From a virus: a stretch of DNA of 36,479 bases. This document shows, in pieces, positions 1-8,977 of this stretch. Positions within the stretch are counted from its first letter, which is position 1; each line of letters opens with the position of its first letter. Below the pieces are notes generated by a model. It was not told the DNA's origin, searched no databases, and worked only from the letters and a program-made list of their open reading frames with translations. Position numbers and translations under genes: made by a program. The DNA lies in IMG/VR virus record IMGVR_UViG_3300030098_000109, positions 1 to 36,479 of that record; one strand, written 5' to 3'.

Positions 1-30
1 CCTCTTTCCTTTCTAGATAAGTGTCTCATA

Positions 31-1917
31 CTAAGCTCCTATGTCCACTATCTCACAACTGTCACCAGAACAGGCAAGTGTTTGTGAGGAATGAGTGTTA
101 TCTTCTTCTTCATAACTTTTAAATTTATCCCAATCAATATGAGTGAACTTACTGCTAAAATCATCGTATACAGCTTTTGTGCAATCCTGATAGGGTGCTT
201 GCTGATAAGTATGATCGGAGTGGGGTAAGAAAGAAACACCTGACATCTCGTCAAAGTGTTTGAATACAAACGCACCCACATCCATCCACTCTTCATCACG
301 CACTGATACAGTCACAGAAGGTTTATGCTCACACCAATGTCGCTGATAGAGAAGCCACATCTCTAGCTGTTCGATAGCTGTCATGTCATTTCTGACTACA
401 GACTTCTTTGGTGATTTCATCGGGAAGCTGAATACTGTCTGTGTATCAGGCTTCATGAAGTCAGCTTCACTGGGTATACCACTATCTTTCATGAAGTTAG
501 TAAGAGGATCTTTATTATCACCCCTAACGGTACGAATATAATAATCGCTATGACGAGGGTGGATACCACTGCTTGAGTCCACAAGCTGTGATACTGTCCC
601 ACTTGGTTTGACACATGTGATAGCAGTGCTTTGGGGTATTCCAAAGATTGCTGACCACTCTTTGTTTGTTTCGACTGCAACTTCTCTGAGTGCTGTGAGG
701 GTTTTTTCAAGCCCATGTTTCCTCCCATTTGTTAATTCATTATCCATAATACCTGTAAGGCTGACCCCTAGAAGTCTCTCCTCTTCAGTATTCTTCTGCC
801 ATATCTTTCTTAAATATGGAAACTTAGTGAGTGTAGCCTGTGCTGTGCCAAGTATAGTAGCAAGCATGACTTTCTTCTTCAAATCTTCAAATCTATCTCT
901 TTCTCGTATTACAACCTCTGTAAGATTGCAGAACTGATAAGGTCTAAGTATGATTTCACTGCAAGGATTACAACCAAACTCGTGATCGGCATCTCTTCTA
1001 CCAAACTTCTTTGCTTGTTCTTTTGCAGATATTCTATTAAATATACCACGTTCACCTGACTTAGATTCAACAAGAGATGTCCACTCTCGTAAGAAGGTTT
1101 CTCCATCAGGCTTGTCAGTGTATACAACAGAGTTGTTTGACAAAGCCATCTGTGGTGCTGTCTCCCACCACTTACCTGATTTGGCATGTCTCATTCGTTG
1201 GTCTGAAAGATTAGATAAACTGATCATGGCAGATCTACGTACACCACCAGAGACTACAACTTCTCCAACCTTACACATTAAATTATGACAGTCATAGCTA
1301 GAAAGTTTCTTGCCCACATTCTGTCGGAACAGAGCAACAGTAAAGCTAAATAAGTCTATGAGAGGAGCAGGACCACTAGCTCTACCACCAAATACTTTGA
1401 GTCTAGCACCTGCAGGTCTTACATTTGACATGTCCCACATAGGAACTTCGCCCATATATAAATGTCCTATAAGCTTGCGTAAGGCTCTTGCCCATCCTTC
1501 TTTACTGTCTTGCACTTTTATCACAGTGTCAACATGATCTAAACTCTGTGGAATCTCTGGTAACTGTGATACGTATTGTCTTTCAACAGAGAACCCTACA
1601 CCTGTACCACACAATAATATATACATAGCTTCATCAAAAGCTTTTGGGTCATCAACAGGCAGATAGCTACAGTTATATCCTGCTGTGTTATCTCTATCAA
1701 GTGCAGGACCTGCAGTCATCAATGCTCTCATAGAGGGCATGACATCTAAATTCTTTATGGCAGAGAAGATCTGCTGTTTAGGTAGATGTCCCTTGACTTT
1801 CTCAGTGATATAATCCACATACCTCTGCACAGTCTCTTCCCATGTCTCTCTTCTATTTTCTTCGTCAATCCATCTAGCATATCTAGATATTGCAATAAAT
1901 TTTTGATAATCGTTCAT
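31..1917 (-). CDS. Class II (adenosylcobalamin-dependent) ribonucleoside-triphosphate reductase
   Basis: Reduces ribonucleotides to deoxyribonucleotides for phage DNA synthesis, using coenzyme B12 to make the thiyl radical. The 628-aa protein shows the catalytic NPCSE motif (radical Cys319, Glu321), the redox pair Cys83 (YNCS) and Cys330 (FCNL), the glycine-rich VKPSGTVSQL phosphate-binding segment, and a C-terminal CX4C pair (Cys616, Cys621) that would re-reduce the active site. It is shorter than the roughly 740-aa Lactobacillus enzyme, as is common in marine phage versions. The start is preceded by GGAG at good spacing, and a 53-aa gene ends 1 nt upstream. Another GGAAAG-type ribosome site at positions 1-14 (minus) suggests the operon continues past the window edge. 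Confidence 0.93.
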   Translation of the reverse strand: MNDYQKFIAISRYARWIDEENRRETWEETVQRYVDYITEKVKGHLPKQQIFSAIKNLDVMPSMRALMTAGPALDRDNTAGYNCSYLPVDDPKAFDEAMYILLCGTGVGFSVERQYVSQLPEIPQSLDHVDTVIKVQDSKEGWARALRKLIGHLYMGEVPMWDMSNVRPAGARLKVFGGRASGPAPLIDLFSFTVALFRQNVGKKLSSYDCHNLMCKVGEVVVSGGVRRSAMISLSNLSDQRMRHAKSGKWWETAPQMALSNNSVVYTDKPDGETFLREWTSLVESKSGERGIFNRISAKEQAKKFGRRDADHEFGCNPCSEIILRPYQFCNLTEVVIRERDRFEDLKKKVMLATILGTAQATLTKFPYLRKIWQKNTEEERLLGVSLTGIMDNELTNGRKHGLEKTLTALREVAVETNKEWSAIFGIPQSTAITCVKPSGTVSQLVDSSSGIHPRHSDYYIRTVRGDNKDPLTNFMKDSGIPSEADFMKPDTQTVFSFPMKSPKKSVVRNDMTAIEQLEMWLLYQRHWCEHKPSVTVSVRDEEWMDVGAFVFKHFDEMSGVSFLPHSDHTYQQAPYQDCTKAVYDDFSSKFTHIDWDKFKSYEEEDNTHSSQTLACSGDSCEIVDIGA

Positions 1918-1918
1918 G

Positions 1919-2080
1919 TCAATTCTCCATAGTTATTTTACAGTGTTTTATTTTCAACCCATCAATATCGTAGATATACTCTTCTATTGCTTGTTGTAGC
2001 TCCTTAGTAACATCTCCATCAGCAGGAACAGGGTATTCTTCCTGATCAAGATCTAGGGTGAGGTATACTTTAACAACCAT
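1919..2080 (-). CDS. Small conserved-looking protein of unknown function (53 aa)
   Basis: A 53-aa reading frame beginning MVVKVYLTLDLDQEEYP and ending KITMEN. It fills the gap between the RNR gene and the DUF3310-like gene: its start overlaps the end of the upstream gene by 11 bp and its stop lies 1 nt before the RNR start, which is the packing seen throughout this operon. The RNR ribosome-binding site GGAG lies in its last codons. The protein is acidic with alternating hydrophobic residues at the N-terminus, suggesting a small beta-rich fold. I do not recognise a family and infer no function. Confidence 0.6.
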   Translation of the reverse strand: MVVKVYLTLDLDQEEYPVPADGDVTKELQQAIEEYIYDIDGLKIKHCKITMEN

Positions 2081-2363
2081 CACCCAACTCTATACTAAAA
2101 TCAAGTAGTTCTTTATCCAAACTATCCTTTTTTATTTTTATTAACTTATCTAGATACCACTGTGCTTTTTCTAAGTCTTGCACACCATTCTTGTATCGGT
2201 ATCTCCAAAGATACTTAATAATATTACCCTGCAAATAATACTCGTACCCTTCACCTGTAGCTGATTGAATAGCTTCGATGCACTCTACACCATACTTATT
2301 ATAATGTGGTGGATGGTTGACCATATCCTTATCCTTACAATTATTTACTTCCCATTTTGCCAT
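2070..2363 (-). CDS. DUF3310-like (SaV-type) phage protein
   Basis: Small protein carrying the pattern VNHPPHYN, YGVECIEAIQ, GNIIKYLWRYRYKNG and DLEKAQWYLDKLI, which is characteristic of the DUF3310 family found in many phages near nucleotide and replication genes. The molecular role of the family is not established. The start was set at MAKWEVNN: GGGAG lies 8 nt upstream and the codon follows the upstream stop by 1 nt. An ATG five codons earlier (2378) lacks a ribosome site. Its position beside RNR and replication genes fits a role in nucleotide or DNA metabolism, but that is inference. Confidence 0.8.
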   Translation of the reverse strand: MAKWEVNNCKDKDMVNHPPHYNKYGVECIEAIQSATGEGYEYYLQGNIIKYLWRYRYKNGVQDLEKAQWYLDKLIKIKKDSLDKELLDFSIELGDGC

Positions 2364-2364
2364 G

Positions 2365-2760
2365 TCATGCACTCCCATTTAATTTATCTTTCATTGATCT
2401 AAAGTCTACTCTAATAACGTTGTCATGTCTAGACATAATTGGCACAGGAACATATGGTTTATCACTTAAAGAGCTTTGTCTTTTTCTTCGTTCTTCATGA
2501 ATCTCATCCTCTACTATTTTAAATACACGCTTAGAAAAATCTACATCACTCCTAACCAAGTCAATGCCTACGAGACACATACGAGCAAAGAACATTAGCT
2601 CGTTGTAATCATCATCGGATAATGGATTAGCAGGGGAATCTATAACAGATAGATGCACATCTCCTGTCCAGTTGCCATTGGAATCAAGGCTTGGTTGCAT
2701 CCGTATAATTATATCTTGGTCCTTTATGTTCATATGTAAATCTTTAAAATCATTTGTCAT
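2365..2760 (-). CDS. Hypothetical phage protein (131 aa)
   Basis: Hydrophilic, fairly acidic 131-aa protein with a central segment LSDDDYNELMFFARMCLVGIDLVRSD that looks helical and a basic patch EERRKRQ. AAGGAG precedes the ATG by 8 nt, and the start overlaps the end of the endonuclease I gene by 11 bp, so it is translated as part of the replication operon. I do not recognise a domain. It is likely to be a conserved component of this phage type, given the intact frame and tight packing. Confidence 0.7.
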   Translation of the reverse strand: MTNDFKDLHMNIKDQDIIIRMQPSLDSNGNWTGDVHLSVIDSPANPLSDDDYNELMFFARMCLVGIDLVRSDVDFSKRVFKIVEDEIHEERRKRQSSLSDKPYVPVPIMSRHDNVIRVDFRSMKDKLNGSA

Positions 2761-3220
2761 TAGTATAACTCCTTATAAATTTTGTACCAGAGAATTTTAT
2801 TAACTCTGGGTGGTTGTTTTTTCCTTTCTCCTTTAACCATGCTTCGGGAATAATTCTATCACTAAATAAAAATTTATTCTTGTCGCACCACATAGCATAT
2901 GAAGTCTTCGATCCTTTCTGTATCTTTCGTCTACTGCTTGTAAAAACAAATCGTATGTCTAAACTAGGATGTTGCTTTTGTATACACACATGTTTATATC
3001 TATCTGCAGGTGTAAATAATCCTTTCGTTTCTATTATAATACCATTGGGTAGTACAAAATCAGGGGTGTATGTTCTATAGGCTAAGTCTTCCCACTCTAT
3101 CTTGATACCCTCATAAATATATTTTATATTAAGAGAATCAAGAAAGGTAGAAAGACCTACCTCTAGACCACTACGATAGCCTAGTGTTCGTGCTAGATTA
3201 TATTTTCTACCACCGTACAC
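2750..3220 (-). CDS. T7 endonuclease I-like Holliday junction resolvase
   Basis: Structure-specific nuclease that resolves branched DNA before packaging and may help degrade host DNA. The 156-aa protein matches the phage endonuclease I family: RSGLE (Glu20), YTPDFVLPNG (Asp54) and IIIETKG (Glu64, Lys66) reproduce the E-D-E-K catalytic set of T7 gp3, and the C-terminal YAMWCDKNKFLFSD is typical. Length is close to T7 gp3 (149 aa). The frame opens with GTG directly after the upstream TAA; no better ATG start keeps Glu20. It sits between two hypothetical genes, with the Cas4-like nuclease one gene further upstream. Confidence 0.88.
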   Translation of the reverse strand: MYGGRKYNLARTLGYRSGLEVGLSTFLDSLNIKYIYEGIKIEWEDLAYRTYTPDFVLPNGIIIETKGLFTPADRYKHVCIQKQHPSLDIRFVFTSSRRKIQKGSKTSYAMWCDKNKFLFSDRIIPEAWLKEKGKNNHPELIKFSGTKFIRSYTNDK

Positions 3221-3421
3221 TTACCATTTATACCAAAGAGCAAATGGACTCTCTAGCTTCTCCCCATAGAGAGCTTTATGCTCTGCAAGAAAAGCTTCTC
3301 TGGCAGCATTATACGATGCATACTTTTTCTCATGATAAGCTTTCTTCATGTCGGCTAACTTCTTCTGTGTCATAGATATCTGTTCAGCCATTTCTTCTAA
3401 TGTAGGTTCTTTATCTGTCAT
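3221..3421 (-). CDS. Hypothetical small coiled-coil protein (66 aa)
   Basis: The start at 3421 (MTDKEPTLEEM) is supported by AAAGGAG upstream and an ATGA overlap with the stop of the Cas4-like nuclease; a longer frame would lie inside that gene. The 66-aa product is highly charged, with a helical stretch from about residue 7 to 45 (EMAEQISMTQKKLADMKKAY) that could form a coiled coil, and an aromatic tail (FALWYKW). I do not recognise a family. Confidence 0.65.
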   Translation of the reverse strand: MTDKEPTLEEMAEQISMTQKKLADMKKAYHEKKYASYNAAREAFLAEHKALYGEKLESPFALWYKW

Positions 3422-4281
3422 GCTATTTTCTCCTTTGCTATTTCTATATATGAAACGATCTTTGGTTCTTTTGCCTGAGACATAATAGATGGTAGCTCCT
3501 GCAGATCTTTCCAACAGGAATATTTATATCTACAGAACGAGCATGTAGATCCTAAGATCTTATTACCTGTTGGCTTACCTCTAAACGTTTCTTCTACTGG
3601 TTTAAAACACCTCTCAAACTCGTTACTCTCAACTACGTCTACGTTATTATATAGTTTATCATACTCTTCTTTCAAGTCCAAACCTTCTGCAGGCACGTAT
3701 TTAAAACTACCATTAGATTTATTTACAACCCACCAACCACCTGCTTTTTTATTTAGAGCAAGTGCATACCCTGCTAATTGTGGTATGTATCCAAATGCAT
3801 CCTCTTTAGCTAAAGTATCAAAGGACTCAAACTTATTTCTGTATGACCAGTCTGATGCTGACTTGATATCATCCACAGCATCATCCATAATTATATCATA
3901 AGTGCCTTCTATAGAGGTGTCTATTGTCAAAGGAACTGAGACTTTCTTAGAATCTTCAAAGGCTATGCCTGCCTGTCTGAGTAGACCCTTGAATACAGCT
4001 TCAACTATATCTCCCAACATCATGTTCATAACAAAGTTATTGGGAAGAGGTAAAGCTTTTTCAGGTTGATTCTTCTCAAACCATAGCTGACAGGTAGGTC
4101 TGCCTACGTTAGACATTCTAATCCTAAACTCTTTCCTTTTATTCTTAGAGCCAAACTGACGGTGTAAGGCTTCCTTTATGTCTTTGCATATCTTATTGAT
4201 ATTCTTACTAGACATAATGGCTTCACCGTCAGTGGCTTTCTCCAAGAATCGGTGCAGTTGTAGTTCTGCCCTATGCTTCAT
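3418..4281 (-). CDS. Cas4/RecB-like PD-(D/E)xK exonuclease with putative Fe-S cluster
   Basis: The 287-aa protein has the core of a PD-(D/E)xK nuclease: GTYDIIM (Asp129) followed by DDIKSA (Asp138, Lys140), then a helix with YIPQLAGYALAL. One cysteine near the N-terminus (Cys64, PTCQLWFE) and three near the C-terminus (Cys247, Cys250, Cys256 in TCSFCRYKYSC) match the four-cysteine Fe-S arrangement of Cas4 and AddB-type nucleases. This predicts a single-strand exonuclease used in recombination or replication. The start MKHRAEL follows the upstream TAA by 1 nt; an earlier GTG in the upstream gene is less likely. No CRISPR array is present, so a replication role is favoured. Confidence 0.8.
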   Translation of the reverse strand: MKHRAELQLHRFLEKATDGEAIMSSKNINKICKDIKEALHRQFGSKNKRKEFRIRMSNVGRPTCQLWFEKNQPEKALPLPNNFVMNMMLGDIVEAVFKGLLRQAGIAFEDSKKVSVPLTIDTSIEGTYDIIMDDAVDDIKSASDWSYRNKFESFDTLAKEDAFGYIPQLAGYALALNKKAGGWWVVNKSNGSFKYVPAEGLDLKEEYDKLYNNVDVVESNEFERCFKPVEETFRGKPTGNKILGSTCSFCRYKYSCWKDLQELPSIMSQAKEPKIVSYIEIAKEKIA

Positions 4282-4282
4282 G

Positions 4283-5197
4283 TTACTGCACTTTCTCGCT
4301 GTCACTGGTTATATCAATAAAGTTTTCAACAACAGCAGCATCCACTTCCTCGTGGGTATGTACATTTTCATCCCAGAGGTTGATTATGTACTGATTGTAG
4401 TTTGTAACCCACGCTAGAAGGTTGGCGAATAGCTCTTGATCCTTGTCAGATGTTTCAATCTTACTGGTCAAGTCTAGCCTTGTGCTAGGAACATAGTAGC
4501 TGTTACCATTTGGTAACTTTCGTTCCTCTGATGAAGCAAACATAAGATGATTTAAAGGATATCGTTTCATCTTGCCAAGCTTATCAAATACAGTACCCAC
4601 TGTCTTGAAAGCTTCCTTATTGTCAATCTCCCATATGAAAGGGACATGACCTAGATCAGCATCAGTAACTGCATCACCCTCGACTCTCATGGCACGATCA
4701 AACTTAGCCAAACCAAACACTACACGCACACGCTTGATCTGTCTAATTAGATCTTTCTGCTTGTCAGGCAAGGCATCAAAATCCTTGACATAACCTGCAG
4801 GTTTACCACAGTTGTGACCACCATCGTTGTCCTTGAGATCAATGTTAAGATTATCAGCCATGATAGTCTTGACATATCTGTTGGGTGTATCGTCATTACC
4901 CTTGATAAATCTCTTATACATAAAGCGTTGCATAAAAGGTCTGATCTCAATATCAGACTGGTAGTAGGTGGCATCATCAGGCACATCCAACTTGTAAGAA
5001 CCACTAGGGACTTGCTCAACATTTACTGACTTACCATTTATTTCTGTAGATCCCATGATAGGTGTGTGGTTCAACCGTAGCCTAGCTAACTGATTAGCAG
5101 ACTTCTTCTCTACATCGGTGGATGCAGTTACAGTTGAAAGACCCATAGCTTTCGCCATCTCGTCAAAGTTATTATTTATAGATACTATTTCATTCAT
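4283..5197 (-). CDS. Conserved phage protein of unknown function, possibly ssDNA-binding (304 aa)
   Basis: A 304-aa soluble protein placed between DNA polymerase and the Cas4-like nuclease. It has a variable polar N-terminus (about 40 residues), a central region with alternating hydrophobic and basic residues (RPFMQRFMYKRFIKG, IRQIKRVRVVFGLAKF) and an acidic C-terminus (EEVDAAVVENFIDITSDSE). The position and acidic tail resemble single-stranded DNA-binding proteins of other phages, but I see no diagnostic motif, so this is only a suggestion. AAGGAG precedes the ATG. The gene begins 41 nt after the polymerase stop. Confidence 0.75.
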   Translation of the reverse strand: MNEIVSINNNFDEMAKAMGLSTVTASTDVEKKSANQLARLRLNHTPIMGSTEINGKSVNVEQVPSGSYKLDVPDDATYYQSDIEIRPFMQRFMYKRFIKGNDDTPNRYVKTIMADNLNIDLKDNDGGHNCGKPAGYVKDFDALPDKQKDLIRQIKRVRVVFGLAKFDRAMRVEGDAVTDADLGHVPFIWEIDNKEAFKTVGTVFDKLGKMKRYPLNHLMFASSEERKLPNGNSYYVPSTRLDLTSKIETSDKDQELFANLLAWVTNYNQYIINLWDENVHTHEEVDAAVVENFIDITSDSEKVQ

Positions 5198-5238
5198 ATA
5201 TTTTCTCCTTATTTTAAAAAAGTGTTATAGTTATACCA

Positions 5239-7272
5239 TCATACATCTTTAGTGTCAAGCCAGTTGTCACCTATTTTTGCATCTAATTTCAAAGGCACAT
5301 TAAAGTCTATATCCCAACGTGTATCAATGATAGATTTCATGTTACTGTTTATACTCTCTACTACCTGCAATACCTTGTCCACCTCGTCAGGGTGAACATC
5401 AATCACTATCGAATCATGCACTGTGTTAACAATACAACTCTGTAAAGGTTCAAGCATACCATCAATAGTTAATAATATTAAAGGAACTATATCTGCTGTA
5501 GCAAATGCTTGCACAGGATAGTTCTTTATCTGAGTGAAGTGAGACACAGTGCCATTGTTCTTTCTAATGACATCAGGAAAAGCAAATGAACGACCAGACG
5601 GTATTCTTATACGACCTGTCTGTACAGCTTCATTGCCTAACTGCTTGTGCCAATCGGACACACCCTTGTACTTTCTACCAAACTGCTCGTAGTACATAGC
5701 TTCTGCTTCAGATCTACCAAACCCTGTAGCACCATACAGAGGTGCAAAGGTATGTGCCTTTGCTTCTTGCCTAGACGTAGGTTGCCCTGCGTTTGTGATG
5801 ACCTGTGCTGTGTAACTATGTACATCAAAGCCTTCACTTATCTCCTGCATTGCTACTTCGTCCTGTGATAAATAGGCAGCAGTCCTAAACTCTAGCTGTG
5901 CAAAGTCAGCTTCAAGTATCTTACCACCCTCCCATCGGGACACAAAGATCTTCTTCACAGGAAACGTACCACCTCTAGGCATGTTCTGCATGTTTGGATC
6001 TGCACCACTGAAGCGTCCTGTAGAGGTGCGATGTTGCAGTAGTCTAACGTGTAGCTTACCATCAGCTTTGGTGTAGGTAGATATACCTTCTACAAAACTA
6101 GAGAGATAGGTATCTAGGGCAGACAGTCTGCGAACATTCTTGAGGAACAACTCTGCCTTAGTATTACCTGTACGCTTAGCATGATGTTCTAATATTTCTA
6201 GGTTTACTTTGTTTGTGCTGAAACCGTTAGCACTGACCCACTTAGGACTAGGTGGTGTAAAGCGTAACCCTGCCATCTGTGGTCTGTTCTTGTACACCCA
6301 ACCTGATTCGTTACAGGTTGTACACTTGTTAGGTTTCTTGTAAGGTGTGCCATCCTTTCTTACTTTGGTTATCTTACCACGACCCTTACAAGTCGGACAT
6401 GTGTTGGCTGTAACTTTGTATACAATGCTTGAATGCATATCAACCAGACCGTTGAACAATGACTTGTCCATGTAGGGTTCAAAGTAATTAGCCCACATAG
6501 ATTTATCTTTTGGTTTACGGCTGTAGATAACCCACGACAACTGCTCTGGACTATTAAGATTGATAGGTCTGTCACCCATGAGATCACGTACCTGTTGACT
6601 GAGATCATTCCATATACTCACCTTCTCTTTCTCAAACTCCTTGCGAACCTCGTCTAGTTTCTTGGAGTCCACACTAAACCCACGTTGATATATCTTACAC
6701 AGGCACACGGCAACCATGTTGGTATGCGTAACTGTATCCATAAGATCAGCATCACCGTTAGTTAGCCTTTGATGTATCTTGTTTGATAGATCATATGTAG
6801 CTCTGATATCGTGTAGCAGGTAATCTAATAGCTCTTGATGTGGAATCTCAGATACAAGTATACCACGCTGAAAGTAACTCTTCATTGTATCCTGCTTCTT
6901 ATTATCTAGATTGTATCGTTCAGCACATTGCTCCAAGGATAGTGGTTGTTTCTGTCCACGCTGTAGCACATACTCGCCTAGCATAGTATCAAATACAATA
7001 CCATCATACTTGAACCCCGACTCCCACAACCAAATCAAATCGTGAGCTACGTTATGACATACAAGCACAGTAGTTTTATCTAACTGCTCCTGCACCATAG
7101 CATGACCATTAGGTGTAGGTGGGGCATATGCATGATCAAACGTAACTATTCTCTCCCAGTTATCTGTCTTCATGCCTACCATAACTAAACTATTCTCAGG
7201 CTCAAAGGGATCTAGGTGTAGCTTGTCGTTACGCTTGATCACATTATTTTCTATATCTAATATTAATCTCAT
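5239..7272 (-). CDS. Family A DNA polymerase with 3'-5' exonuclease and DnaJ-like zinc insertion
   Basis: Replicative polymerase, 677 aa. Residues 1-180 hold the proofreading exonuclease: LDIE (Asp6, Glu8), HNVAHD (Asn74, Asp78) and YLLHD (Asp155). Residues 292-320 carry two CxxC pairs (CPTCKGRG and CTTCNESG; Cys292, 295, 317, 320), like half of the DnaJ central zinc domain; this fusion was reported in SAR116 phage HMO-2011. Polymerase motifs follow: HRTSTGRFSGADPNMQN (414-430), motif A EADFAQLEF (Asp456), motif B RQEAKAHTFAPLYG (Lys505, Phe509), motif C VHD (His619, Asp620). Phe509 is at the position of E. coli Pol I Phe762. AAGGA precedes the start, which overlaps the upstream stop by 4 nt. 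Confidence 0.96.
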   Translation of the reverse strand: MRLILDIENNVIKRNDKLHLDPFEPENSLVMVGMKTDNWERIVTFDHAYAPPTPNGHAMVQEQLDKTTVLVCHNVAHDLIWLWESGFKYDGIVFDTMLGEYVLQRGQKQPLSLEQCAERYNLDNKKQDTMKSYFQRGILVSEIPHQELLDYLLHDIRATYDLSNKIHQRLTNGDADLMDTVTHTNMVAVCLCKIYQRGFSVDSKKLDEVRKEFEKEKVSIWNDLSQQVRDLMGDRPINLNSPEQLSWVIYSRKPKDKSMWANYFEPYMDKSLFNGLVDMHSSIVYKVTANTCPTCKGRGKITKVRKDGTPYKKPNKCTTCNESGWVYKNRPQMAGLRFTPPSPKWVSANGFSTNKVNLEILEHHAKRTGNTKAELFLKNVRRLSALDTYLSSFVEGISTYTKADGKLHVRLLQHRTSTGRFSGADPNMQNMPRGGTFPVKKIFVSRWEGGKILEADFAQLEFRTAAYLSQDEVAMQEISEGFDVHSYTAQVITNAGQPTSRQEAKAHTFAPLYGATGFGRSEAEAMYYEQFGRKYKGVSDWHKQLGNEAVQTGRIRIPSGRSFAFPDVIRKNNGTVSHFTQIKNYPVQAFATADIVPLILLTIDGMLEPLQSCIVNTVHDSIVIDVHPDEVDKVLQVVESINSNMKSIIDTRWDIDFNVPLKLDAKIGDNWLDTKDV

Positions 7273-7757
7273 ACGTTGTCCTTCAAATTTACTAACTCAG
7301 CTTCTCCGTATGGTATATGGAAGAAGTGTTCCTTCCTACCCACATTGCCAAGCCATATTTCTTTTATACATTCTTGTGTCATCTGATAGTCTTTTATTCT
7401 CCAAGCGAACTCACAGTCTCTTCTTATAACATAGAAGTTAAAGAAAGCGTCCTTGTCGTTCATCTCTCTAAACTTATTTACGAGTTTTATTTTACGATGT
7501 GGTATGCGTATCTCCTTCCATGTTGGATTCCAATCTCCAGTCCACTGGTTCTTCATTTCTACCTCAGAATAATACTTGTGTCCATTCTTTTCTGAACTTA
7601 TATCAAAAGAGTAGTTCTCACCCGATGATATATTTATATGTCCATTACGTTCTAAATAATTAATTACAATTTGTTTAGCCTTGCCATCGTTCTCCTTGTA
7701 TGAGCTAGGCTGAAAGCGTCTATGAAACGCACCTTTTACTGGTTCTAATCTGTTCAT
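7269..7757 (-). CDS. Putative PD-(D/E)xK-like protein (162 aa)
   Basis: Encoded between helicase and polymerase with 4-nt overlaps on both sides. The arrangement helix (KAKQIVINYLERNGH), then YSFDIS (Asp52), then YYSEVEMKNQW (Glu67, Lys69) fits the D-ExK core of small restriction-like nucleases, followed by conserved-looking WKEIRIPHRK and a beta-rich C-terminal half. A role as an accessory replication or repair nuclease is an inference from this motif and the operon context. It could also be a catalytically inactive relative. Confidence 0.65.
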   Translation of the reverse strand: MNRLEPVKGAFHRRFQPSSYKENDGKAKQIVINYLERNGHINISSGENYSFDISSEKNGHKYYSEVEMKNQWTGDWNPTWKEIRIPHRKIKLVNKFREMNDKDAFFNFYVIRRDCEFAWRIKDYQMTQECIKEIWLGNVGRKEHFFHIPYGEAELVNLKDNV

Positions 7758-8977
7758 GCTGAATACCTCGCTGTGTATGGGTCTAGCTCACAGACAATCT
7801 TGCCATGCCAACCAGACAGTTTGTTTTTTACAACATTGATGTGTCTCTGTGGTGATTGTTCTTCCTCACCTTCAACGTCAGGGTTCTTGGCTAGTAGTAG
7901 CATCAGATCTGCTTCTGCAGCTTTACCTGTTCTACTACCTTCCATCATGGCTTGGTTGAGTACAACCTTGCCTTCTGCTTCAGCAGATAGCTGTGACATA
8001 TAAAATATAGCACAACCATACTGCTTGGCTATCATACGAGCATAGATAGCGTTTGCTTTCAGAGCTTCATCTTGTCGAGCAAACCCTGCTGTCTTGGCAA
8101 ACTTATCGCCCATATCTAGCACAACTATATCGGGTCTGTGTGACTTAGCCACACTCTCAACCCATGTCATATCACGACCAGTGCAATCAATCATCTCTAT
8201 ATTCTGACGCACTGTAGCATACTTCTCCTGTGTAAGCTGTGGATTCTTGACTATCTGTTCTTGTGTCATGCCTGTGCTTGCAGTTAAATATCTAATACCA
8301 ACTCTATGCACTGCTTCTTCGTTACATAGTATAACACACTTAGCACCCTGCCTAGCAAAACCATTCTGTCCTGCTATCATGGATGCGTGAAAAGATGTTT
8401 TACCTGTGTTAGGTCTAGCTCCAACCTCTATCAGATGACCCTCGTTTACACCTTCAATCTTACGTGTAAGACTTGGTATATTAAATGTCCACCTTGCTTC
8501 CATAGCATTCTTAGCAAGCAATGTCTCCATAGATATGTCTGCCCACTCCACATTGAGTGTAGGTATGAAGTCATCACCATACTGCTCTAGCATATTACGT
8601 AATGGCTCAAGACTTGACTTGCTACCATTAACGTAATCAAAACCTAAGTTAGCTATCTCTTCACCCACAACCTGCTGAAACAACTTGGATAACACCTCTT
8701 GTGCTACGTCATTACCAAGTGGTTGCTCCTTCTTGATACGAACAAAGAAGTCACCGTATGCTTGCTTCTGTGCTGTGGTCATTGTTGGATTGTTAGCCAA
8801 GAACAGTGCTTCAACCTCATCAGGTGTTACTGATCTATTGTACCGTTGCATGGCATAATCAACAGAGTTTTTTATCTTACGTAAATCCTTGCTAAATAAT
8901 TTATCAGGACAACGTATACCTCTATGTTCATCATAGAAGTCTTTCTTCATTAGACTACGTATTAATGCTATTTCCAT
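7754..8977 (-). CDS. DnaB-like replicative DNA helicase
   Basis: RecA-fold helicase that unwinds DNA at the fork. The 407-aa protein has an N-terminal helical region (1-140), Walker A GARPNTGKTS (Lys193), Walker B IVVLDM (Asp288), the MSQLS motif (about 327-331), GSRTGKAAEADLML (348-360) and the VVKNKLSGWHGK arginine-finger segment (382-393). This is the superfamily 4 (DnaB/T7 gp4) order. It is separate from the primase, unlike T7 gp4. AGGAG precedes the start, which overlaps the end of the primase gene by 23 nt. Confidence 0.92.
   Translation of the reverse strand: MEIALIRSLMKKDFYDEHRGIRCPDKLFSKDLRKIKNSVDYAMQRYNRSVTPDEVEALFLANNPTMTTAQKQAYGDFFVRIKKEQPLGNDVAQEVLSKLFQQVVGEEIANLGFDYVNGSKSSLEPLRNMLEQYGDDFIPTLNVEWADISMETLLAKNAMEARWTFNIPSLTRKIEGVNEGHLIEVGARPNTGKTSFHASMIAGQNGFARQGAKCVILCNEEAVHRVGIRYLTASTGMTQEQIVKNPQLTQEKYATVRQNIEMIDCTGRDMTWVESVAKSHRPDIVVLDMGDKFAKTAGFARQDEALKANAIYARMIAKQYGCAIFYMSQLSAEAEGKVVLNQAMMEGSRTGKAAEADLMLLLAKNPDVEGEEEQSPQRHINVVKNKLSGWHGKIVCELDPYTARYSA

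Noticed and set aside
608-1537. Plus-strand frames across the RNR gene
   Set aside because: Antisense to an intact RNR with all catalytic motifs; no ribosome sites.
4283-4305. GTG start extending the Cas4-like nuclease by 8 codons
   Set aside because: The extension lies entirely inside the upstream gene, whereas the ATG one nucleotide after that stop fits the packing of the operon.
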